A DNA stretch of 21,798 bases, taken from positions 1-21,798 of the forward strand of contig CAYMUR010000091.1 of assembly GCA_964393615.1 (NCBI GenBank). Reading direction: 5' to 3'. The notes below the pieces were generated by a model that saw only the letters and a program-made list of their open reading frames with translations, was not told where the DNA came from and did not search any database. The position numbers and the translations under genes were made by a program. Source of the stretch: CAYMUR01 sp964393615. GTDB lineage: Bacteria; Planctomycetota; Planctomycetia; Pirellulales; Pirellulaceae. Shown piece by piece: positions 16,014 to 21,798 of this stretch (position 1 is its first letter; the number at the start of each line of letters is the position of its first letter).

Positions 16014-17156
16014 TTACTCTGTCGCTGCGACTGCGAGACGGTCAGATCCGTCACTTAGCCACTCCAAATTAAACCGTGCAAAAGTAATCTTTTCGTAAGG
16101 AGATTTTTCGCCGTTTTCAAAAAGCAGTCCGATCGTTCCATCTTGCAGAACGGTCAGGCACGAATAAGCAGTCGGACCGGGATAAATTACCTTTGACACG
16201 GGCCAAGTCTTGCCTTCATCGTAACTCAGACGAACTGTCATATTTCGGCGCTGGGAACTATCAGCCGGATTCGAAAACAAAAGTCGGTTCTTCTGATAAC
16301 CGCTACGAACGTCCGTATAGCGAATGAGGGATCCCTGGCAACACGGTCCCGGCAACTCCGTGGCATCGCGTAGCGTTTCCCATTGCTGCCCAGCGTTGAC
16401 CGAAGTCGAGAAAACTCGATAACCGTGTCGTCTTCCTGATCGCATGTTCACCAACCAGCTGCCATCCACCAATTCGACAACGGCCGATTCGTTAGTCATA
16501 GAACCCGCTGCATTGGACACCCGCCACGAGCTGCCATGGTCATCACTAACCAGAACATGTGTGTAGTCATTGTCAACTTGCTGCGAATAGCACGGAACCA
16601 ACAACCGACCGTCACGCGTCTGCGATCCACGCCCTGGGCCCACCATGATCGCTTCCCACTCTGCCAGTTTGACAGATGGTGTAAGATCCTTCGGTTTCGA
16701 CCAGGTCCGACCATCATCGTCGCTGGAAACCGCGTGCAACGCAACGATACGTTTTTCACGAACGCGTGTCCCACTGGCAGCCGGCTCTTCAAGAACATAG
16801 TCGTAAAACAACCACACTTTTTGGGCCTGCCGGTCATAGGCAATGCACGAGTCGGCGGCAGCCTGGCGACCAGGAAAGTCTACAATGCGGCGCATTGGCT
16901 CCCAGGTACGACCGGAATCAGTACTTCGTTTCAGCGCGATGTCAATATTGTTAATCGGGTCACCCGGACGGTCCACACGTGCGTCACAGGCCGCTACCAA
17001 GGTCCCCTCGTTGGTAGTCACTATTCCTGGAATACGATATTCGGCAATGCTGTCGAGTCCACCAATGAAAACCGGTATTTGTTGCCACTGAGGCTCAGCC
17101 GCACCAAGCATGGTGAAACCATATCCAATCAAACCTAAAAAGAACAATTTGCGCAT
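16014..17156 (-). CDS. Exported exo-sialidase (GH33, BNR/Asp-box)
   Basis: A 380-residue sialidase from the ATG at 17156, which has GGAA six bases upstream; the frame also extends four codons to a TTG at 17168. Signal peptide: RKLFFLGLIGYGFTMLGA, cleaved before AEP. The catalytic set is visible (numbering from the ATG). YRIP carries Arg41 of the arginine triad. CDARVDRPGD (about 57-66) holds the acid/base Asp region. NESAVVEL contains Glu223, and GRRHGY near 241-246 the second Arg. An Arg pair (303-304) precedes NMTVRLS, PGPTAYS carries nucleophile Tyr331, and LFENG holds Glu347. Asp boxes of the S-x-D-x-G-x-T-W type lie at about 78-85, 145-152, 204-211 and 311-318, with a degenerate one at 252-259. 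It should release terminal sialic acids from glycans in the periplasm or outside. It is the first gene of a same-strand series with PSCyt2-PSD1 and DUF1501. Confidence 0.88.
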   Translation of the reverse strand: MRKLFFLGLIGYGFTMLGAAEPQWQQIPVFIGGLDSIAEYRIPGIVTTNEGTLVAACDARVDRPGDPINNIDIALKRSTDSGRTWEPMRRIVDFPGRQAAADSCIAYDRQAQKVWLFYDYVLEEPAASGTRVREKRIVALHAVSSDDDGRTWSKPKDLTPSVKLAEWEAIMVGPGRGSQTRDGRLLVPCYSQQVDNDYTHVLVSDDHGSSWRVSNAAGSMTNESAVVELVDGSWLVNMRSGRRHGYRVFSTSVNAGQQWETLRDATELPGPCCQGSLIRYTDVRSGYQKNRLLFSNPADSSQRRNMTVRLSYDEGKTWPVSKVIYPGPTAYSCLTVLQDGTIGLLFENGEKSPYEKITFARFNLEWLSDGSDRLAVAATE

Positions 17157-17393
17157 GGCAATTTCCAATTCGATTTCAACATTCCCGGCTCATGTTTCAT
17201 CACAGGGCGACCCGTTGAGAAAGACGCCCTCAGAACAGCCTGTGGCACTTTTTGATCTCTCACGTGTCCAAGTATTCCGCATGGTGCACTCATAAAATGA
17301 ACTTTGGCATTATATTACCACACAAGCTCTCCGAGCACACCTCGACCAAAACTCAAAATGCACTTTTCCCAGCAACGGCCTGCGAATTTAGCC

Positions 17394-17434
17394 CACCAAA
17401 TTATTGGTGACCATTAACGATTCAATGTTTGAAT
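17394..17434. other. Pair of small hairpins
   Basis: CACCAA (17394-17399) pairs with TTGGTG (17404-17409) over ATTA. ATTCAA (17420-17425) pairs with TTGAAT (17429-17434) over TGT. They lie upstream of the sialidase (divergent side) in non-coding DNA. Neither has a T-run. Function unknown. Confidence 0.3.
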
Positions 17435-17534
17435 GACAAAAGTCTGTTGTCCCGTATTCAGCACTCCAAATACAACTCCACGGCGATTACGACTGGGCCA
17501 TATGGCGTTGCGACCAAAAACAAGAATAAAAAGA

Positions 17535-17615
17535 GACGGGGAACCCGTCCGTTGGGCGCGCATTCGTCTGCAAGACGAAGAGGGTACGAAAGGAACGTTC
17601 CGGTTTACTTGTAAA
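17535..17615. other. Cluster of four tight hairpins next to the assembly gap
   Basis: Four inverted repeats occur within 81 bases. GACGGG/CCCGTC (17535-17549) has a 3-base loop. TTCGTCT/AGACGAA (17563-17579) also has a 3-base loop. GGAACGTTCC (17592-17601) is a perfect palindrome. TTTAC/GTAAA (17604-17615) has a 2-base loop. A plus-strand frame crosses the same stretch with charged residues (KTRIKRDGEPVRWARIRLQ...) into the N run, so a broken coding fragment is an alternative. A repeated element that stopped the assembler is plausible. Otherwise 17157-17966 shows no gene. Confidence 0.4.
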
Positions 17616-17630
17616 GAGATCAAGAACGCG

Positions 17631-17640
17631 NNNNNNNNNN
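17631..17640. other. Assembly gap (ten Ns)
   Basis: A run of exactly ten Ns, the conventional placeholder for a scaffold join of unknown true length. Everything on either side may be separated by more sequence than shown, so the link between the sialidase operon (left) and the enolase-superfamily gene (right) is not proven by this window. Confidence 0.98.
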
Positions 17641-17966
17641 CTCCACGCAAAGCGGAAACCTACCTCACGAAGAATGATTGTGAATTCTCCGAAACTTACT
17701 TAATCAGTCCAGACTAGACAAAATCATCACTCGCGGCAGGCCCCCTCTGGAACGTCGACTGACCTTTCCACTTTCTAGATTGCCTACTTGTCCTATTGAG
17801 CCTGTCGCCAAGATGGCTCAACAAGTTCTTTTGCTTCATCAATAATGAAGAACTTTGTCAAACCAGTCAAAATATGTAAAATCCAGGAAGCACTCGTTGT
17901 TTTGATAAGACAACAACTGGCACCGGGCATTCACTGGCAACCCCAACTATTTTCACCGATTACACG

Positions 17967-19103
17967 ATGCAAATTGTCCGAATTCAAATTCACCCATTGA
18001 GAGTCCCACGTATCTATGGGACACAGATCGCACGCGCAGGAGGTGGCACGCGGTCCCAAGTGGATGGTTCACTCTACGTTTTCGTCGAAGCTGAAACGAC
18101 CACGGGATTAGTAGGTTGGGGAGAAATCTCGGATATCCCTGAAATAGAAATGATTCCCTGGCCTGATCTCACCGTCCAACTTGAGACATTACTCGTAGGT
18201 CGGGATCCGTTTGACCTGCAATCTCTACACGATGATCTGCGAAAAAGTGATCCTACCGTGTCTGACTTGGAAATGCCGCGTTTGCTTTCCGCAGCAGTCG
18301 ATATGATCTGCTATGACTTGCAATCTCAGCAGGCACAAGTGCCGATTTACCAGTTGCTGGGTGGAGCCTATCGTGACGAGGTATTGATTTCCTGGGTGGC
18401 TTATATTCGCGATGACCTGAAACTGTTGCGCGCAGAAATCGAAGCAAAACGAGCAGCCGGGTTTACCTCTTACAAACTCAAAGTAGGGGGCGACATAGAT
18501 CGAGATGACCAACGCCTGGGCGTATTGCGCGAAATAGCTGGTCCCACGGCCCCTATCAAAATTGATCCCAATGGTGGTTGGTCGTGGGAAGAAGCCGTCG
18601 AGAATATTGAACGGTTGTCCAGACACGGAGTTGCAGGTGTGGAAACGCCTCTCGCCAGTCGGGATCCCGTTCAGCTAGCCACCTTGCGACAACAGGTCGA
18701 AGTCCCGCTGTTAGAACACGTCTGTACCGCTCAAGATGCACTCGCTTACATCGAACATGGTTCGCTGGACTGTTTCAATATTAGCACCACCGGGTGTGGC
18801 GGTATGTGGCCTGCAAAGCAGATCGCGACTTTGGCGGAGACTGCGGGCGTCGGATTGATACTGGGTAGTACCGTGGAAATGGGGCCCGGCACCTTGGCAC
18901 AATTACATCTAGCAGCATCATTGTCAGGATTGACGATGCCTTCCGATTTAATTGGCCCCGGATTGTTGGCGGACGACATACTGAGCCAACCACTCGTCTA
19001 CCGAGCGGGGCACTTGCGCGTCCCTGGCGAGCCGGGGATCGGTCCCGCCATCTGTCGTCGCAAGCTAACGCATTTAGCCCAAAAAGAAACAGGCATGCAG
19101 TGA
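17967..19103 (+). CDS. Enolase-superfamily enzyme (mandelate racemase/muconate lactonizing type)
   Basis: A 378-residue protein of normal family length. The N-terminal capping domain spans about 1-130 (LVGWGEI at 48-54; SAAVDMICYDLQ; QLLGG at 129-133). The barrel follows. KLKV (170-173) supplies the Lys-x-Lys catalytic pair (170, 172). Metal ligands are Asp200 in IDPNGG, Glu226 in VETPL and Glu250 in LLEH. ILGSTVEMGPGTLAQLHLAAS (298-318) matches the seventh and eighth strands of the MLE subgroup. At the sixth strand, where MLE enzymes have a lysine (x-x-K-x-x-x-x-GG), this protein reads NISTTGCGG (271-279), so the second catalytic base is absent. It probably abstracts an alpha proton from a carboxylate (sugar-acid dehydration or epimerisation), but the substrate cannot be assigned. 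There is no signal peptide, so it is cytoplasmic. No SD is visible; it is a lone gene. Confidence 0.85.
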   Translation: MQIVRIQIHPLRVPRIYGTQIARAGGGTRSQVDGSLYVFVEAETTTGLVGWGEISDIPEIEMIPWPDLTVQLETLLVGRDPFDLQSLHDDLRKSDPTVSDLEMPRLLSAAVDMICYDLQSQQAQVPIYQLLGGAYRDEVLISWVAYIRDDLKLLRAEIEAKRAAGFTSYKLKVGGDIDRDDQRLGVLREIAGPTAPIKIDPNGGWSWEEAVENIERLSRHGVAGVETPLASRDPVQLATLRQQVEVPLLEHVCTAQDALAYIEHGSLDCFNISTTGCGGMWPAKQIATLAETAGVGLILGSTVEMGPGTLAQLHLAASLSGLTMPSDLIGPGLLADDILSQPLVYRAGHLRVPGEPGIGPAICRRKLTHLAQKETGMQ

Positions 19104-19179
19104 GCAAAATGACAAGAATGCTGAGCAATGGAAACCGTGGGATTGTTCCAATTCGCCTGACGTCACAGGCATTTCATCG

Positions 19180-19278
19180 ATGAGAATTTCCACAACCACC
19201 TCGCTTGTCATGCTGTTCAGTCTGTGTTGGTGGTTTTCCACAGCGCGCGGACCGCACACAGTCGGCCTACGACCATGA
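19180..19278 (+). pseudogene. Signal-peptide-like gene stump
   Basis: A 32-codon frame (MRISTTTSLVMLFSLCWWFS, then TARGPHTVGLRP and TGA). It has the n-region, hydrophobic core and small-residue exit of a Sec signal peptide, then stops at once. This suggests the 5' end of an exported gene whose body was lost, or a very small secreted or membrane peptide. No SD and no downstream continuation in another frame were recognised. Confidence 0.3.
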
Positions 19279-19326
19279 GGCGAATCCACAGCAGACTTCA
19301 CTTCAAGGGAAAAGGTTGGAAATAGG

Positions 19327-19440
19327 GTGAACCAAAATACAACACAGCGTGACCAGTTTCGGCGCGATGGATACGTCATCCTGCCGGGCGTGAGTTCAAT
19401 CACAGGCGGTCCACCAATGGATCGACCGCATCGAAGGTAA
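19327..19440 (+). pseudogene. N-terminal stump of a phytanoyl-CoA dioxygenase (PhyH) family gene
   Basis: From the GTG at 19327, 37 codons encode NQNTTQRDQFRRDGYVILPG followed by an unrelated short tail to a TAA at 19438-19440. QFRRDGYVILPGV is the characteristic opening of PhyH-family Fe(II)/2-oxoglutarate dioxygenases, usually 250-300 residues long. The iron ligands (HxD...H) and the rest of the fold are absent. The stump ends 16 bases before the stop of the convergent porin gene. It is therefore truncated and non-functional as an enzyme. Confidence 0.6.
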
Positions 19441-19456
19441 ATGTGGTCGGTTGCGA

Positions 19457-20890
19457 CTAAAACCGGTAAACAAAGTGGCTGTAAAGAAAGTTCGCATCCA
19501 GGTTTGTGGGCACTCCAGACGTTGTGTTGTAGAACGATCCGGACCAGAAATGGGAATACCCAAATCGCATTTGTGTTTGTTCGCTTACGTCGTATGTCGC
19601 TACCAAGTCCAACTCGGTTCCTAAAGTTTGACTACCGGCTGAACCCGAAGTTAACCCAGCGTAGGGGCGCATGTTGAGGTTATACGGCACGTCGTTCCCA
19701 TTGGCCAAGGAAAAGAAGTGACACCAAGCCAACAATGTCAGTTTTTTCGTAGGGTTTGTGGTCAGGCGGATATTGATATCCTCGATGTTGCGACGACCAA
19801 AAAGATCCATAAACCCTAAATAATAGTGAGCTCGTTGCACATACGTGTGAAAGCCGTTGCCGCTGGTATTGTCCCCGGACGCCCAATCGTAAAAACACCA
19901 CAGCTCTGGTTCCCACATTGAGGAAGCGAATTTACGGCCAATTCCGCCGGTGAAAAATCCCGCAACATGGCTCGTATCGTCTGGGTTTTCTCCGAGTTGA
20001 ATGCCGCCCTCAAACTCATAAACCCATGCACCGCATCCGCCATAGTAACGACTACCCAGCGTATCGTAACGCGCACCACCAGCACTGGTTAATAAGTCGA
20101 ACGCCAGACAATAAAGGTCAAGCTTGTTATTCTCAAAACCTTTGTAGGTCGAGAAGATGCCATAAAGCTGCTGGTTCGGGTTGGGATTGTCAAAGGAGCG
20201 AAAATGCGCACGATCACGAAAGGCCGGGCGAATCCAAAAAGGGTTAATTTCCCAGTTGTCGCTTTCCCATATCAACCGAACACCATCGTGAGTTCGCCGC
20301 CGATTGGCCCAGTTGGGAGCCATCATCAACCTCGCCGAACCGTAAAGAATTTCTTGGCGCCCGACGCGAGCGGTCAGAGTTCCAGCCCCTTCATACAAAA
20401 CCGTGTTCACGTGTGCTTGATACAAATCGTGCCGATTTACTTCACGAGCTCTCGATGGAAAGTCCTCTCCCACACTGGCGGCGTCAATAAAACCGACATG
20501 AAAGTTCAAGCGGGAATTCAACCTTCCATCAAACCACAAGCGAGTTTGATGCAACCAAAAAGAATCGTCCAGCCCTGACAAACCGCCGTTCGCACCAGGG
20601 CGCATGTTGGTTTCGCGGTGATACCGCGCCCGATAGCTGCCGCCAACGTCCAGCCAGCCAAATGCACCAAACGGATCTTTTTTCAACGGCTTATTCAACA
20701 ACCAATTTCGACAAGGATAGCAGCCAATTGGTTTCGTTACCTCACACTCCGGACGATCGTTACAACCAACTATGGAGTTTTCCACATAAGAAATTGGCTC
20801 TGCAACGAGCACTTGTTCCAGTTCATCACCACAAGCGATACCGTCGAGCAGAAACACGAACCAAAAAGTGGCGATCCATCTGAATTTCAC
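19457..20890 (-). CDS. Alginate-export-type outer-membrane beta-barrel protein
   Basis: From the GTG at 20890, a 477-residue protein with a Sec signal (KFRWIATFWFVFLLDGIACG). The frame extends 16 codons to an ATG at 20938, but only the GTG has a good SD (AAGGA, six-base spacer) and places the signal at the N terminus. A short Cys-containing linker (GCNDRPECEV...CYPCRNWLL) precedes the barrel. The barrel is rich in alternating aromatic/polar strands: GSYRARYHRETNMRPG, FWLHQTRLWFDGRL, LTARVGRQEILYGSARL, NRRRTHDGVRLIWE. It ends with an aromatic C-terminal strand (FLYSHFVYRF, terminal Phe), as expected for outer-membrane insertion. RVGRQEILYG followed by RRTHDGVRL matches the alginate_exp family. 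It probably passes an acidic sugar or other solute across the outer membrane; alginate itself is not implied. Divergent from the flavoprotein gene at 21299. Confidence 0.82.
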   Translation of the reverse strand: MKFRWIATFWFVFLLDGIACGDELEQVLVAEPISYVENSIVGCNDRPECEVTKPIGCYPCRNWLLNKPLKKDPFGAFGWLDVGGSYRARYHRETNMRPGANGGLSGLDDSFWLHQTRLWFDGRLNSRLNFHVGFIDAASVGEDFPSRAREVNRHDLYQAHVNTVLYEGAGTLTARVGRQEILYGSARLMMAPNWANRRRTHDGVRLIWESDNWEINPFWIRPAFRDRAHFRSFDNPNPNQQLYGIFSTYKGFENNKLDLYCLAFDLLTSAGGARYDTLGSRYYGGCGAWVYEFEGGIQLGENPDDTSHVAGFFTGGIGRKFASSMWEPELWCFYDWASGDNTSGNGFHTYVQRAHYYLGFMDLFGRRNIEDINIRLTTNPTKKLTLLAWCHFFSLANGNDVPYNLNMRPYAGLTSGSAGSQTLGTELDLVATYDVSEQTQMRFGYSHFWSGSFYNTTSGVPTNLDANFLYSHFVYRF

Positions 20891-20896
20891 AGATAA

Positions 20897-20901
20897 TCCT
20901 T
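20897..20901 (-). promoter_or_regulatory. Ribosome binding site fixing the porin start
   Basis: On the minus strand AAGGA lies six bases before the GTG at 20890-20888. The upstream ATG at 20938 has no comparable signal. This is the clearest SD in the window. Confidence 0.7.
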
Positions 20902-21048
20902 TACGATCGACTTGAACGAGACAACTGTCGATTGCCATTGATATATTTGTCGTCAGAATCGATCCTGTTTTCGAGAAAAGTTGTTTTCCCTTGAATAACC
21001 TCTACATTCCGCACGGTACTGTGGAAAACGAATGGGTTGGACTCAAAA

Positions 21049-21073
21049 TCTCTTACCACGTTACAATAAGAGA
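21049..21073. promoter_or_regulatory. Inverted repeat 7-11-7, possible operator between divergent genes
   Basis: TCTCTTA (21049-21055) pairs with TAAGAGA (21067-21073) across 11 bases. It sits in the 408-bp region between the porin (-) and the PPOX flavoprotein (+). The geometry fits a dimeric repressor site, but similar dyads arise by chance, so this is tentative. Confidence 0.3.
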
Positions 21074-21124
21074 GTGATTCCGTCTAAAGATTGGCTGCGG
21101 GGATCTCCAAACTTCTCAACGGAA

Positions 21125-21183
21125 ATGGTATCATGAATACCATCACAAGCCTCGTGCCCCGCAGGGGGCGGATCAAGCGCCCC
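21125..21183. other. Hairpins upstream of the flavoprotein gene, two mutually exclusive
   Basis: ATGGTAT (21125-21131) pairs with ATACCAT (21137-21143) over CATGA. Further on, GCCCC (21156-21160) can pair with GGGGC (21165-21169), while the same GGGGCG (21165-21170) can instead pair with CGCCCC (21178-21183). The last two exclude each other. There is no T-run. The rest of 20939-21298 shows nothing else recognisable. Confidence 0.35.
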
Positions 21184-21298
21184 AAACCCCAGAGACGTTC
21201 TGAGACGCAAGGGGGGACGGTGAGCGATTGAGTGGCGCCTTGCAGCAACTGTACGGGCCCCACGCACACAACCTTGCCGTTCCACAACGGGTGATTGA

Positions 21299-21798
21299 GT
21301 GAATGATTTGCCCAAGCAAGTGACAGACACAGACCAGCTGCGATCGTTCTACGACGATCCATCGTTACTGTCGCAGCAAAAATTCATGGACACGCTCGAC
21401 GAGCATTGTCAGACGATGGTACGGCTTTCACCGTTCGTCTGCATCGCCACGTGCGACACGAATGGCGCGTTGGACGTGTCACCGCGCGGTGACCCGCCCG
21501 GTTCGATTCACGTGCTTGACCCGTCGCAACTTCTGATTCCGGACCGCCGCGGCAATAATCGGCTCGATACACTCACCAATCTGACCGGCAACCCGGAGAT
21601 TGCGTTGTTCTTCATCGTGCCCGGTATTGTGGAAACACTGCGAGTCAGTGGACGAGCCCAGATCATTCACGACGACCCGCGACTGGAACGTTGTGCGATC
21701 AACGGCCAAGTACCGGTAACGGGAATTCTGGTGAAGGTTCACAAAGCCTGCCTGCAATGCGGCAAGGCCCTGAAACGTTCCGCTTTGTGGGACGACAC
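21299..21798 (+). CDS. PPOX-family FMN-dependent flavoprotein, MSMEG_1061 type (partial, runs off the end)
   Basis: From the GTG at 21299 the frame is open to the window edge (166 codons), with an in-frame stop directly before it. GGTGAT (21290-21295) lies close upstream and can pair with the 16S anti-SD. Motifs of the MSMEG_1061-like branch of pyridoxamine-5'-phosphate-oxidase-fold proteins are present: FVCIATCDTNGALDVSPRGDPPG (46-68), IPDRRGNNRLDTLTNLTGNPEIALFFIVPG (80-109), ETLRVSGRA (112-120) and HKACLQCGKALKRSALW (148-164). Only the last 30 or so residues appear to be missing. These proteins bind FMN or F420 in a split-barrel dimer; the substrate is unknown. A TTG at 21308 is an alternative start. 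GC content is visibly higher than in neighbouring genes. No signal peptide: cytoplasmic. Confidence 0.85.
   Translation, partial: MNDLPKQVTDTDQLRSFYDDPSLLSQQKFMDTLDEHCQTMVRLSPFVCIATCDTNGALDVSPRGDPPGSIHVLDPSQLLIPDRRGNNRLDTLTNLTGNPEIALFFIVPGIVETLRVSGRAQIIHDDPRLERCAINGQVPVTGILVKVHKACLQCGKALKRSALWDD

Noticed and set aside
15625..16098. 157-codon plus-strand frame in the gap before the sialidase
   Set aside because: No signal peptide, family motif or SD; it runs into the antisense of the sialidase end and has low-complexity Phe/Ile/Cys content typical of non-coding AT-rich DNA.
19109..19183. 24-codon frame MTRMLSNGNRGIVPIRLTSQ... overlapping the signal-peptide stump by ATGA
   Set aside because: Too short, no SD or family signal; the overlap is likely accidental.
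20888..20938. ATG at 20938 as the porin start
   Set aside because: No SD, and it would bury the signal peptide behind 16 charged or polar residues; the GTG at 20890 has AAGGA at proper spacing.

Overview
The window looks like a fragment of a planctomycete (PVC-group) draft genome or metagenomic assembly. The main evidence is family content. There are two long proteins combining PSCyt2 (DUF1549) and PSD1 (DUF1553) domains, three exported DUF1501 proteins, a free-standing WD40 protein, a sulfatase remnant, a DUF4091 protein, a sialidase and an alginate-export-type outer-membrane barrel. Genes are long and spaced, Shine-Dalgarno signals are mostly weak, and a run of ten Ns at 17631-17640 marks a scaffold join. 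I see no rRNA, tRNA, CRISPR array, integrase, intact transposase or phage gene.

Layout. 1-2441 (+): the tail of an unknown gene overlaps by ATGA with a Tat-exported DUF1501 gene, followed by a seven-blade WD40 gene. 2442-3080: a three-copy 14-bp tandem repeat and a truncated sulfatase. 3081-5384 (-): a secreted DUF4091/GH123-like protein, divergent across a 190-bp region (with a 14-bp palindrome) from 5575-10691 (+), a PSCyt2-PSD1 gene followed by DUF1501. 10692-11214: a convergent region with short repeats, hairpins and a possible gene remnant. 11215-17156 (-): sialidase, then a second PSCyt2-PSD1 gene, then a third DUF1501 gene. 17157-17966: a hairpin-rich non-coding stretch holding the N gap. 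17967-19103 (+): an enolase-superfamily (MLE/MR) enzyme. 19104-19456: two gene stumps, one clearly the N terminus of a phytanoyl-CoA dioxygenase (PhyH) protein. 19457-20890 (-): the alginate-export-type porin, with its start re-assigned to a GTG with a good SD. 21299-end (+): a partial PPOX-family flavoprotein of the MSMEG_1061 type.

How the genes may work together (inference). Sialidase, DUF4091/GH123-like protein, sulfatase remnant, porin and a sugar-acid-type enolase-superfamily enzyme fit capture and breakdown of acidic or sulfated glycans. The PSCyt2-PSD1/DUF1501 pairs are characteristic planctomycete exported modules of unknown biochemical role. Two of them face each other here, and one lies downstream of the sialidase on the same strand.

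The most unusual points are the LamG-like segments inserted at different places in the two PSCyt2-PSD1 proteins, the N-terminal gene stumps left against the 3' ends of oppositely oriented genes, three independent short tandem duplications between genes, and an enolase-superfamily enzyme that lacks the usual second catalytic lysine. I do not see a clear-cut new defence or mobile system.
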